A stretch of DNA of 64,000 bases from Pectobacterium wasabiae CFBP 3304 (GTDB lineage Bacteria > Pseudomonadota > Gammaproteobacteria > Enterobacterales > Enterobacteriaceae). Below are positions 17,113 through 25,343 of the stretch, piece after piece. The stretch is from NCBI RefSeq assembly GCF_001742185.1, contig NZ_CP015750.1, positions 1,240,001 through 1,304,000 on the forward strand, read 5' to 3'. The position numbers and the translations under genes were made by a program. The notes under the pieces are model-generated. The model was not told the DNA's origin. It did no database searches and saw only the letters and a program-made list of their open reading frames with translations. Position 1 is the first letter of the stretch. Each line of letters opens with the position of its first letter.

Positions 17113-18858
17113 TTACTTCTTGTCTTGCGGTTTTACCGCCAGTGCATCGACAATCACGCGGAACAGATCGGTGTTTTCCATGTAGCCACGGATACGTTCA
17201 GCACCTGGGCCGCTCGCCTGAATCACCATATCGTCAACGGCATGAACACCAGTATCGGAAGAGCGTGGCAGGATCCCTTCACGGAAGACCGCGCCCGGCA
17301 CTTTCTCGTAGGCTTTGTTGGCAATGTACTCATCTTTTTCGTTCTTGATAGCAGGAACGAACTGACCATCCAGCTTCGGACGGAACGTTTCGTAATAGTC
17401 TGGGTAGTTGTTGAAGAACACCGCCAGACGTTTGGAGACGTTCAAATCATCCGGGTAACCGTCTTTGTTGGCGTCTTTATAGTTCGGATAGCCTGCATCT
17501 TCATACACACCGACTTTTTCACGCATCTCGGTGCCGGGTTTGCTGTCATCTATCGTACCGATGATAGACAGACCGTGCGTATGGTCACCCGTTACGATGA
17601 TCATGGTGTCGGGATTCTTCTCCACGAACTTCTTGGCGATCGCAACAGACTGATCCAGCATGATGGTGTTCGTAAACGCACGTTCCCAATCCAGCGGGTG
17701 AGAGGCTTTGTCGATCAGCGCGGACTCAACCATCAGGAAGAAGCCGTCTTGGTTTTTGGACAGCACATCCAGCGCCGCCTGCGTCATTTCAGTCAGATCA
17801 GGCTGATTAGGGAATTTCTTGGCGACGTCATTTTTCAGGAAACGACGATCCATCACCCCATCCATATTACCGGTGTGGAACAGCCCCAGCAGCTTGGTGG
17901 CCTGTGACGCATTTTTCTTCAGTGAATCCGCATCGGTAACCAGTGAGTAACCCGCCTGCTGGAATTTCTCAACGTAGTTGGTTTCGTCTTTACGCTTTGA
18001 TCCCGGCGTGCTTTTCGGCAGGAAGTAGGCAGACCCGCCACCCAACATAACCGTAGGCTGCACGTTGTAGAACATCTCGACGATTTCAGCTTTATCCGCA
18101 CGGCGGCGAGTGTGAGAAACCACAGCGGCTGGTGTCGCATCCTGAAGTTCAGCATCGCTGACTACGCCGACAGACATTTTGGTAGAGCGGGTCAGCAACT
18201 CACCCAGCGTTTCCTGCTTCGGGTGGTCCAGTGAATTTTTGCTACGGCTGACGTACACACCCAGCGCATTCACACCGGATTTGTGACCGGTCATGTAAGC
18301 ACTCATGGTGTTGGCGCTGTCGGCCGCGATGGAGTCAGTACTGGAAGTACCGCCAAACGCCATATATTGCAGGTCATCAATCGCCAGACGACCGTCTGCT
18401 TTCCCTTCCGTCACGCCTTTAGACAGGATGCGCGCGCCGGTACGGTGTGCGACGGACAGGCCATCGCCGATGAATAGAATCACGTTTTTGGCTTTACGCG
18501 GACCGGACACTGAATACACGTCCCAGTTCACCAAGGTCTTTTTGCCTTTGGCTTCCGCTTCTACCACATACTTGCCTGCTTCAGGCAGGTTCACGTCGCG
18601 CAGCCAGATCGTGGAAGCGTTGCCGCCGTCTTCACGTTCAACAAATGAGGCCGTTTTGCCCAGCACCTGCTGGTAATCTTTGCCGTTGATCAGAATGCGG
18701 ATATCTTCCGGCTTGAGCACTTCATCAAACTCGACTTTAAAATCGAATTTTCCGCCTGCCAGCATCGTGGCGCGGTCAATGGGATAAATGGCCTGAGCCT
18801 GCACCATTCCTGGCAGCGCAGCAGAAATCAGTAAAGGCAGTAACCAGCGAGCTTTCAT
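17113..18858 (-). CDS. Alkaline phosphatase, large PhoA-superfamily form
   Basis: 581 aa, longer than E. coli PhoA (471 aa). A signal peptide (MKARWLLPLLISAALPGMVQAQA) and an N-terminal beta-type domain (to about residue 115) precede the catalytic domain. Metal and active-site motifs: NVILFIGDGLS, ADSANTMSAYMTGHKSG with the nucleophilic Ser, VESALIDKASHPLDWE, VTGDHTHGLS and SSDTGVHAVDDM. A DANKDGYPDD loop near residue 460 looks like a calcium-binding EF-hand loop. It should be a periplasmic Zn/Mg phosphomonoesterase. It heads an operon with a thiol-motif protein and a His-rich ABC transporter, which could serve metal supply to this enzyme. Confidence 0.9.
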   Translation of the reverse strand: MKARWLLPLLISAALPGMVQAQAIYPIDRATMLAGGKFDFKVEFDEVLKPEDIRILINGKDYQQVLGKTASFVEREDGGNASTIWLRDVNLPEAGKYVVEAEAKGKKTLVNWDVYSVSGPRKAKNVILFIGDGLSVAHRTGARILSKGVTEGKADGRLAIDDLQYMAFGGTSSTDSIAADSANTMSAYMTGHKSGVNALGVYVSRSKNSLDHPKQETLGELLTRSTKMSVGVVSDAELQDATPAAVVSHTRRRADKAEIVEMFYNVQPTVMLGGGSAYFLPKSTPGSKRKDETNYVEKFQQAGYSLVTDADSLKKNASQATKLLGLFHTGNMDGVMDRRFLKNDVAKKFPNQPDLTEMTQAALDVLSKNQDGFFLMVESALIDKASHPLDWERAFTNTIMLDQSVAIAKKFVEKNPDTMIIVTGDHTHGLSIIGTIDDSKPGTEMREKVGVYEDAGYPNYKDANKDGYPDDLNVSKRLAVFFNNYPDYYETFRPKLDGQFVPAIKNEKDEYIANKAYEKVPGAVFREGILPRSSDTGVHAVDDMVIQASGPGAERIRGYMENTDLFRVIVDALAVKPQDKK

Positions 18859-18859
18859 T

Positions 18860-18896
18860 GTTATGTCCTTGGTTGCGTAGTTTAGCAGGACATAAC
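18860..18896 (-). promoter_or_regulatory. Inverted repeat that can hide the alkaline phosphatase ribosome site
   Basis: GTTATGTCCT (18860-18869) and AGGACATAAC (18887-18896) are a perfect 10-bp inverted repeat with a 17-nt spacer. In the mRNA (minus strand) the downstream arm contains the AAGGA ribosome site, one base from the ATG, and the upstream arm can pair with it fully. This could be an RNA switch or thermometer-like hairpin, or a protein operator. It does not match the enteric Zur or Pho box. Confidence 0.55.
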
Positions 18897-19150
18897 GTAG
18901 TTACTTTTTTTTACAGTTTGATGACTAAAATACAAAATTTGTAATAAAACGACTACAGAGGTCTGGTGACGCATGAACATGCGTTAGCTCGTGGGTAGAT
19001 GAGCACAGTGAATAATTTTCACATACGTGTACGTTTCGGTTTCCACTGGTCGTATCCACACGAACTGCACCAATCACACCGACCAAGGTGGTAATCGGGA
19101 AAACCACCGCACATGCAGCGTTAATTATTACAGATATATATTCAATGTCC
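18897..19150. other. Intergenic region, possible small gene remnant
   Basis: No supported gene. The minus strand has a 78-codon open frame (18925-19158, TTG start) whose N-terminal part is hydrophobic (INAACAVVFPITTLVGVIGAVRV). It overlaps the end of the frameshifted gene upstream, but has no ribosome site and no recognised family. The promoter of the alkaline phosphatase operon should lie in this stretch. Confidence 0.3.
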
Positions 19151-19560
19151 CTAATCAAGACTGATCGCCGCCATAATAATTTCTTCTTTATCAGGATAAA
19201 CGCTCAGGTAAACATCATATTCACTATAATCTGGCGAATGCCAACGAACCGTATTAGCATCGATAATTTCAGGCACAAACCGCTTAACTATTAAGTATTT
19301 TTCAAGCTCAGACCGATCGCTCGTTCCCGTAAAAAACAGGATATTCGTCTCCGGCTTGTTACCATCATGGGCTGAATAAGTTATAACGTAGTTCTGGGAG
19401 ATAAGGGGGGCTTCCCTTATCGCTTCCATTGAAAAGAAACGATCATAAAACCAATTTTCTCTTTTGTAAGAAAGACTATCAATCGTCAATAATTTAAAAA
19501 AAACACATAGCGTTATTACTATGAAAGTAAAAAAAAAACGATTTTATTATTAACTCTCAT
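19151..19560 (-). pseudogene. Small membrane-anchored protein gene, frame broken at a 10-T tract
   Basis: An ATG at 19560 has a good ribosome site (AAGGGAATAT before ATG) and encodes MRVNNKIVFF, then stops shortly after a run of ten T. With one extra T the frame continues as FTFIVITLCVFFKLLTIDSLSYKRENW and joins a 112-codon open frame to the TAG at 19151. The full product would be about 136 aa with an N-terminal membrane segment and a soluble domain ending YPDKEEIIMAAISLD. This could be a decayed gene, a phase-variable or slippage-read gene, or a sequencing error. The family is not recognised. Confidence 0.6.
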
Positions 19561-19635
19561 ATATTCCCTTATCGTTTAAACATATTCCAGAATCACCGTC
19601 ATTGATAATGATAACATTCCTGGGATTGAACAGCA

Positions 19636-19659
19636 GGAGTAATGCAAACGCATTACTCC
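19636..19659 (-). terminator. Hairpin downstream of acrD
   Basis: GGAGTAATGC (19636-19645) and GCATTACTCC (19650-19659) form a perfect 10-bp stem with a 4-nt loop, 33 nt beyond the acrD stop. There is no T-run, so it may stabilise the 3' end or terminate weakly. Confidence 0.5.
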
Positions 19660-19691
19660 ATTCTCTCGTGATAACAAGAGTCGTGGCGTTA

Positions 19692-22600
19692 TCATCCCTT
19701 TTCCTTCAGCGGGAAGCGACGACGCACGACGACAAAGAACAGCGGTACGAAGAAGATAGCGAGGAAGGTAGCGGCTAGCATGCCGCCGATCACGCCCGTT
19801 CCCACCGCATGCTGGCTGGCTGAGCCCGCACCGCTGCTGGTCGCCATCGGTAATACACCGAAGATAAACGCCAGTGAAGTCATCAAAATTGGCCGCAGCC
19901 GCTGACGGGAAGCCTCCAGCGTGGCCTCAACCAGATCCTTCCCTTTCTGGTTCATCTCGTTGGCAAATTCCACAATCAGAATGGCGTTCTTCGCCGATAG
20001 CCCGACCACCGTCAGTAGCCCAACCTGAAAATAGACATCGTTTTCCAAACCGCGCGCCCAGGTCGCCACCAGCGCCCCTAACACGCCCATCGGCACCACC
20101 AGCATGACGGAGAACGGCACTGTCCAGCTTTCATACAGCGCGGCCAGACACAGGAACACCACCAGCAGCGAAACGGCATACAGCGCCGGAGCCTGCGCCC
20201 CGCTCAGCCGTTCCTGTAAAGACATCCCCGTCCACTCTAGCCCAAAGCCTTCCGGCAGCTTCGCCACCAGCGACTCCATGATAGTCATTGCCGTACCAGT
20301 GCTGACACCCGGTGTCGCTTCACCGACAATTTCCAGCGACGAATAGCCGTTGTAACGCTCAAGGCGCGGCGAACCGGTTTCCCAGACGGTTTGTGCAAAT
20401 GCGCTGAACGGCACCATGCCGCCGCGGTTGCTGCGTACATACCATTTGCTGATATCGTCCGGCAGCATGCGGAACTTCGCTGCCGCCTGCACGTAGACTT
20501 TCTTCACCCGACCACGATCAAGGAAATCATTCACATAGGTCGAGCCCCAGCCCGTTTTCAGCGTGCTGTTAATATCATCCACCGAGACCCCCAGCGCCTG
20601 TGCTTTGCGCTGATCGATATGAATCCGCAACTGTGCGCTATCATCCAGCCCGTTATGGCGCACGCGCGTCAGTTCGCGGTTGCTGTCAGCCATGTTCAGC
20701 AGTTGATCCCGCGCTTCCATCAGCGCATCGTGCCCCAATCCACCGCGATCCTGTAACCGCATGGCGAAACCCGCAGCGCTACCCAATCCGTTAATCGATG
20801 GCGGGCTACTGGCGAATACTCGCGCTTCCTTGATCTTGCGAAATTCTTTGGTCGCGCGTTCGATGACAGCAAACGAACTGCTCTCCGGCGTGGTGCGCGC
20901 ATCCCAGTCTTTTAGACGCACAAACAGTCGCGCCACGTTCTGCCCGTTACCGCCCGGCCCTGAGCCAATGGTGGAAAATACGGACGTCACGGTGCTCTTT
21001 TCCTGCGTGAGATAATACTGCTCGATCTTGTTAACCACCTGTAAGGTCTGCTGTTGCGTCGATCCCGGTGGAAGCTGTACCTGAGTCGTAAATACGCCCC
21101 GATCTTCCTGTGGCAAAAACGAGGTGGGCAGCCGGAAAAACAGGAAGGCCATAATTCCGATGATGCCCATATAAAGCAGTAGCCAGCGCCCGCTGTTGAC
21201 CAATATCTTGCCGACGCCACGTTCATAGCCTAGCGACGTGCGGGTAAAGCTACGGTTAAACCAGCCGAAGAAGCCTTTACGACCGTGGTGTTGGCCTTTG
21301 GCGAGCGGCTTGAGTAGCGTCGCACACAGTGCGGGCGTCAGAATCATCGCCACCAGCACCGACAAAATCATTGACGTCACAATCGTGACAGAGAACTGGC
21401 GGTAAATCGCCCCCGTGGTGCCGCCAAAGAAGGCCATCGGCACAAATACGGCGGACAGCACCAGCGCAATCCCGACCAACGCCCCCTGCACCTGTCCCAT
21501 CGATTTTCGCGTCGCGTCGCGTGGCGAGAGCCCCTCTTCGCTCATCACCCGCTCCACGTTTTCCACCACCACGATGGCATCGTCCACCAGCAGGCCAATC
21601 GCCAGCACCATCGCGAACATCGTTAACGTGTTCAGGCTAAAGCCAAAGGCATACAGCACGGCAAACGTGCCGAGCAACACCACCGGCACGGCAATTGTGG
21701 GAATCAGCGTGGCGCGGAAGTTCTGCAAGAACAGGTACATCACCAGAAAGACCAGCAACACCGCTTCAAACAGGGTTTTCACCACATCGGTGATAGAGGC
21801 TTTAACGAAAGGGGAGGTCTCGAAGGCGATTTTGGCTTCCAGCCCGTGCGGGAAGTACTGCGATAGCTCCTCGATACGTTCTCTGACGCGTTTATCGGTT
21901 TCCAGCTCGTTTGCGCCAGACGCCAGTTTTACGCCCAGACCGGAGGCCGCCTGACCGTTAAAACGACTGAGAAAATCGTAGCGTTCAGAACCCAGCTCCA
22001 CTTCCGCAACATTAGCCAGCGTGACGGCAGAACCATCTTGATTGACCCGCAGCGTAATATCGCGAAACTGCTGCGGCGTCTGTAATAAAGATTGCGCGTT
22101 GATCGTCGCGTTGAGCGCCTGATTATCCACCGACGGTACGCCGCCGACTTGCCCTACCGAAACCTGACTGTTCTGCGATTCGATCGCCCGCACCACGTCG
22201 CTGGTCGTCAGCGCGTAGTCCATCAGTTTGGCCGGATCCAGCCAGATGCGCATCGCATACTGCGAGCCATAGGAATCGACCTCGCCCACGCCACTGATAC
22301 GGCTGATCGGCTCCTGAATATTTGTCGCGACATAATCGGAGATATCCTGTTTGTCCATGCTGCCATCGGTAGAGACAAACGCGACCATCAGGATATTGGT
22401 ATCACCCGTTTTACTTACGGTAACCCCCTGCTGCTGTACATCCTGCGGCAGCTTGCGGGTCGCGGATTGCAGTTGGTTTTGCACCTGCTGGCGGGCTTCA
22501 TCGGGGTCAGTCCCGGCTTCAAAGGTCAGCATAATTCGGGACTGCCCGGTATTGCTGCTGTCCGAGGACATATACATCAGGTTATCCAGCCCGGTCATGC

Positions 22601-22802
22601 TTTGCTCGATAACCTGTGTGACGGTATTTTCCAACGTCTGTGCTGATGCACCAGGGTAGTTAGCTGTGATCCTTACGCTGGGTGGTGCCAGATCGGGATA
22701 CTGTTCTAGCGGTAATGACTTGATCGCCAACATACCGCACAGGCTGAGAAGGATAGCCAGCACCCACGCAAAAATAGGACGGTCGACAAAAAAATTCGCC
22801 AT
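19692..22802 (-). CDS. acrD: RND multidrug efflux transporter AcrD
   Basis: 1036 aa inner-membrane proton-driven pump subunit, very similar to E. coli AcrD throughout. It begins [41 protein letters not shown]. Proton-relay residues are present in [25 protein letters not shown] (the Asp pair near 407-408) and [21 protein letters not shown] (Lys near 940). No membrane-fusion gene lies next to it, as for E. coli acrD, which uses AcrA and TolC made elsewhere. AcrD typically exports aminoglycosides and other polar or anionic drugs. AcrB/AcrF-type pumps are similar, but the lone gene and closest match favour AcrD. Confidence 0.92.
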   Translation of the reverse strand: MANFFVDRPIFAWVLAILLSLCGMLAIKSLPLEQYPDLAPPSVRITANYPGASAQTLENTVTQVIEQSMTGLDNLMYMSSDSSNTGQSRIMLTFEAGTDPDEARQQVQNQLQSATRKLPQDVQQQGVTVSKTGDTNILMVAFVSTDGSMDKQDISDYVATNIQEPISRISGVGEVDSYGSQYAMRIWLDPAKLMDYALTTSDVVRAIESQNSQVSVGQVGGVPSVDNQALNATINAQSLLQTPQQFRDITLRVNQDGSAVTLANVAEVELGSERYDFLSRFNGQAASGLGVKLASGANELETDKRVRERIEELSQYFPHGLEAKIAFETSPFVKASITDVVKTLFEAVLLVFLVMYLFLQNFRATLIPTIAVPVVLLGTFAVLYAFGFSLNTLTMFAMVLAIGLLVDDAIVVVENVERVMSEEGLSPRDATRKSMGQVQGALVGIALVLSAVFVPMAFFGGTTGAIYRQFSVTIVTSMILSVLVAMILTPALCATLLKPLAKGQHHGRKGFFGWFNRSFTRTSLGYERGVGKILVNSGRWLLLYMGIIGIMAFLFFRLPTSFLPQEDRGVFTTQVQLPPGSTQQQTLQVVNKIEQYYLTQEKSTVTSVFSTIGSGPGGNGQNVARLFVRLKDWDARTTPESSSFAVIERATKEFRKIKEARVFASSPPSINGLGSAAGFAMRLQDRGGLGHDALMEARDQLLNMADSNRELTRVRHNGLDDSAQLRIHIDQRKAQALGVSVDDINSTLKTGWGSTYVNDFLDRGRVKKVYVQAAAKFRMLPDDISKWYVRSNRGGMVPFSAFAQTVWETGSPRLERYNGYSSLEIVGEATPGVSTGTAMTIMESLVAKLPEGFGLEWTGMSLQERLSGAQAPALYAVSLLVVFLCLAALYESWTVPFSVMLVVPMGVLGALVATWARGLENDVYFQVGLLTVVGLSAKNAILIVEFANEMNQKGKDLVEATLEASRQRLRPILMTSLAFIFGVLPMATSSGAGSASQHAVGTGVIGGMLAATFLAIFFVPLFFVVVRRRFPLKEKG

Positions 22803-22834
22803 CGCTTCTATACTCCTCAGCCATATTTTGACGT

Positions 22835-22853
22835 GGCTGCTTCATGAGCAGCC
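22835..22853 (-). promoter_or_regulatory. Hairpin in the acrD leader
   Basis: GGCTGCT and AGCAGCC form a 7-bp stem with a 5-nt loop, 32 nt upstream of the acrD ATG. It may be an operator or RNA leader structure; no regulator can be named. Confidence 0.35.
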
Positions 22854-22940
22854 TATTTATAATCGAACAGAATCGGATTCATTCAACCCAGAGAAAACCC
22901 TGCATACAAGGTAATGCCGATCGCTTCAGTATGGATTCAG

Positions 22941-23019
22941 GGGGAAACACGGTGATGGGGTTCCCGTAGGGATACCTCACACCGTGGTAGCCCCCGGTAT
23001 CTCGATCTTGAAACGACCG
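22941..23019 (+). repeat. Dispersed palindromic repeat, copy 1
   Basis: The core is an imperfect hairpin, CACGGTGATGGGGTTCCC - GTA - GGGATACCTCACACCGTG (22948-22986), followed by a tail ending in AAACGACCG. The same element occurs in reverse orientation at 58741-58809. The two share the order GGAAcacgg, GGTTCCCGTA, GGAT, CCTC, CCGTG, TATCTCG and AAACGA. It fills most of the acrD-bioH gap and looks like a short non-coding interspersed repeat. Confidence 0.75.
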
Positions 23020-23109
23020 ACATTACGCATACAGCGAGCCAAATTACCTTAACTGCCAGCATCGGTTAAATCGTGGAGAAATTGAGGAGAAAATGTAAAT
23101 TATCGTCGG

Positions 23110-23877
23110 TTACGCCTGAGCGAACGCGATTATCTGCTCGGAAAAGGCATCCGGGTGCGAGATAAACGGCGCATGTGCGGCCTTTGGTATCACCACCGAC
23201 GTCGAGTTCGGCCATTGTTCCTCCAGCAGTCCGGCAACTTTGCGCGGCACCAGCCCGTCTAACGCACCATAGAGCCGCAGAAACGGCACAGCCACATCGG
23301 CTAACGGCTGGCGCAAATCGGCTTCACGCAAAATTTCCAGCCCACCGTTCAACACGTCGACTGACGGCATCGGCTGTTCCAGTACCACGCTTTTTAGCAA
23401 TCTTGCATCCTGCCGTGCGCTCTCCGTTCCCAGCGTTTGCAGCGCTAGAAACCGCTCGACCGTGCGCTGGAAATCTTCGCTGAGCTGCTGTTGAAAGCCC
23501 TGCAATACATCTGGCTTGATGCCCGGCCAGTCCCCCTGGGCGCTGAAACAGGGCGATGACGCCACGGTAATCAACTTGTCCACCCGTGCAGGGGCGCTTA
23601 GCGCAATTTGGCTGGCAACCAGTCCACCAAGCGACCACCCCAGCCAGATGGCGCGATCCGGTGCCTGCGTCAGCACGCTGTCCGCCATGTCATTCAAGGA
23701 CATCGGCCCAAATCCCTGGCTTCTGCCATAGCCCGGCAGATCGACCAGATGCAGGCGAAAATGCGGCGCGAGTCGCACAACCATGTTCTGCCATACCTGC
23801 GCATTCAATCCCCACCCGTGCAGCAGCACAAGATCCGTGTTTCCTGCGCCTTCAGTCTGCCAATACAACGCTGCCAT
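23110..23877 (-). CDS. bioH: Pimeloyl-[ACP] methyl ester esterase BioH
   Basis: 255 aa alpha/beta hydrolase that frees pimeloyl-ACP from its methyl ester in biotin synthesis. The family start is [29 protein letters not shown]. The catalytic Ser82 lies in LGWSLGGL, the Asp in [14 protein letters not shown] and the His in [14 protein letters not shown]. It is divergent from gntX with a 46-nt gap, as in E. coli. Confidence 0.95.
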   Translation of the reverse strand: MAALYWQTEGAGNTDLVLLHGWGLNAQVWQNMVVRLAPHFRLHLVDLPGYGRSQGFGPMSLNDMADSVLTQAPDRAIWLGWSLGGLVASQIALSAPARVDKLITVASSPCFSAQGDWPGIKPDVLQGFQQQLSEDFQRTVERFLALQTLGTESARQDARLLKSVVLEQPMPSVDVLNGGLEILREADLRQPLADVAVPFLRLYGALDGLVPRKVAGLLEEQWPNSTSVVIPKAAHAPFISHPDAFSEQIIAFAQA

Positions 23878-23923
23878 CAGTTATCTTCCTTTATCAGGGA
23901 AAAACCGTATTTAGGGAAAGAAT

Positions 23924-24625
23924 ATGTTAACCATCACAGCACGTTGCTGGCTATGTTTATTGCCGCTTCATCGCAGCCAGCAGGGGATTTGTTCGTACTG
24001 TCAGCGCCATCTGCCCCGCTTGCCTACCTGCTGTCCGCGCTGTGGCTTACCCGCAGACGACACAGCGCATCAGTGCGGACGCTGCCAGCAAAATCCACCA
24101 CCTTGGCAATCGATGACCTTTATCAGCGACTACACACCGCCACTCAATACGCTGCTTAAGCATTTCAAGTTTAACGGTAAAACCGAGCTGGCAGCGGTAC
24201 TGGCACGGCAGTTGTTACTACGTTGGCAGAGGGCCTATCGCGAACGAAAGCTCACCGGGCAGGTGCCGCTGTTCCGCCCCGATCGTCTGTTCACCGTTCC
24301 CCTGCACCGGAACCGCCAGTGGCATCGTGGTTTCAATCAGACCGAACTGCTCGCTCGTCCTCTCGCTCACTGGCTGGACTGCGCTTACGATCCACGTGAG
24401 TTACAGCGCACTCGACGCACGCCGTTGCAGCAAACGCTCAGCGCCAGCGCACGGCGAAGAAACCTGAGGGGCGCATTTTCCTGTGATGTCCCGCTGTCCG
24501 GGCAGCAGGTGGTTTTACTCGACGATGTGGTCACGACAGGCAGTACCGCCGCGGAAATTAGCAGGCTATTGCTCGCTCAGGGCGCGGCAGGCGTTCAGGT
24601 CTGGTGTTTGTGCCGAACCTTGTAG
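23924..24625 (+). CDS. gntX: ComF-family phosphoribosyltransferase-like protein GntX
   Basis: 233 aa. An N-terminal zinc-ribbon-like segment (CWLC, CSYC, CPRCG, CGRC pairs within the first 65 residues) precedes a phosphoribosyltransferase domain with the PRPP motif VVLLDDVVTTGSTAAEISRLLL. ComF relatives act in DNA uptake; in enterobacteria this gene is needed for use of external DNA as nutrient. Despite its name it is not a gluconate enzyme. It keeps its E. coli place between bioH and nfuA. Confidence 0.93.
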   Translation: MLTITARCWLCLLPLHRSQQGICSYCQRHLPRLPTCCPRCGLPADDTAHQCGRCQQNPPPWQSMTFISDYTPPLNTLLKHFKFNGKTELAAVLARQLLLRWQRAYRERKLTGQVPLFRPDRLFTVPLHRNRQWHRGFNQTELLARPLAHWLDCAYDPRELQRTRRTPLQQTLSASARRRNLRGAFSCDVPLSGQQVVLLDDVVTTGSTAAEISRLLLAQGAAGVQVWCLCRTL

Positions 24626-24685
24626 TCAGGGGGAGGATGGGCGTATTATAACCGATAGGTGCAGTCAACTATCGAGCTTACTATT

Positions 24686-25261
24686 ATGATCCGTATTACC
24701 GATGCTGCTCAGGAGCATTTCCTGAAACTGTTGGCAAAACAGGAAGAAGGCACACAGATTCGCGTATTTGTTATCAATCCAGGTACGCCAAACGCCGAAT
24801 GCGGCGTCTCTTATTGCCCGCCGGATGCCGTAGAAGCCAGCGATACCGTGCTGAAATTTGAAAAGATTTCTGCTTACGTGGACGAACTTAGCGCCCCTTA
24901 TCTGGAAGACGCTGACATTGACTTCGTAACTGACCAATTAGGTTCTCAGCTCACGCTGAAGGCGCCAAACGCGAAAATGCGTAAAGTGGACGACAGCGCC
25001 CCGCTGATGGAACGCGTTGAGTATGTGCTGCAATCGCAGATCAACCCACAGCTAGCGGGCCACGGCGGTCGCGTGACGCTGATGGAAATTACCGATGACG
25101 GTCTGGCAATCCTGCAATTTGGCGGCGGCTGTAACGGCTGTTCTATGGTTGACGTCACGCTGAAAGAAGGGATTGAGAAAGAGCTGCTGCAAACCTTCCC
25201 TGAGCTGAAAGGTGTGAGAGATCTCACCGAACACCAGCGCGGCGAGCACTCCTACTATTAA
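24686..25261 (+). CDS. nfuA: Fe-S biogenesis protein NfuA
   Basis: 191 aa from this ATG, identical in length to E. coli NfuA; the frame is open 9 codons further upstream but those residues are not part of the family. An A-type-like N-terminal domain ([40 protein letters not shown]) is followed by the Nfu domain with the cluster-binding CxxC at Cys149 and Cys152 ([20 protein letters not shown]). It carries 4Fe-4S clusters to target enzymes under oxidative stress or iron limitation. gntT, the next gene in E. coli, is absent. Confidence 0.97.
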   Translation: MIRITDAAQEHFLKLLAKQEEGTQIRVFVINPGTPNAECGVSYCPPDAVEASDTVLKFEKISAYVDELSAPYLEDADIDFVTDQLGSQLTLKAPNAKMRKVDDSAPLMERVEYVLQSQINPQLAGHGGRVTLMEITDDGLAILQFGGGCNGCSMVDVTLKEGIEKELLQTFPELKGVRDLTEHQRGEHSYY

Positions 25262-25284
25262 TTTCTCCCGCTGATTACTGCTTC

Positions 25285-25314
25285 TTAATCCTCCCCAACT
25301 CTGGGGAGGATTAA
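25285..25314. terminator. Bidirectional hairpin between nfuA and malQ
   Basis: TTAATCCTCCCC (25285-25296) and GGGGAGGATTAA (25303-25314) form a perfect 12-bp stem with a 6-nt loop between convergent genes. There is no strong T-run outside the stem on either strand. Confidence 0.75.
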
Positions 25315-25343
25315 CATTCCGCTGGAGCGATGCGTTTACCGCA

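Noticed and set aside
18859..19150. Search for a Zur or Pho box upstream of the alkaline phosphatase operon
   Set aside because: The only strong symmetry is the ribosome-site inverted repeat, which does not match either consensus.
18925..19158. 78-codon minus-strand frame with a hydrophobic stretch
   Set aside because: TTG start without ribosome site, overlaps the upstream gene's stop, no recognised family; kept only as a note.
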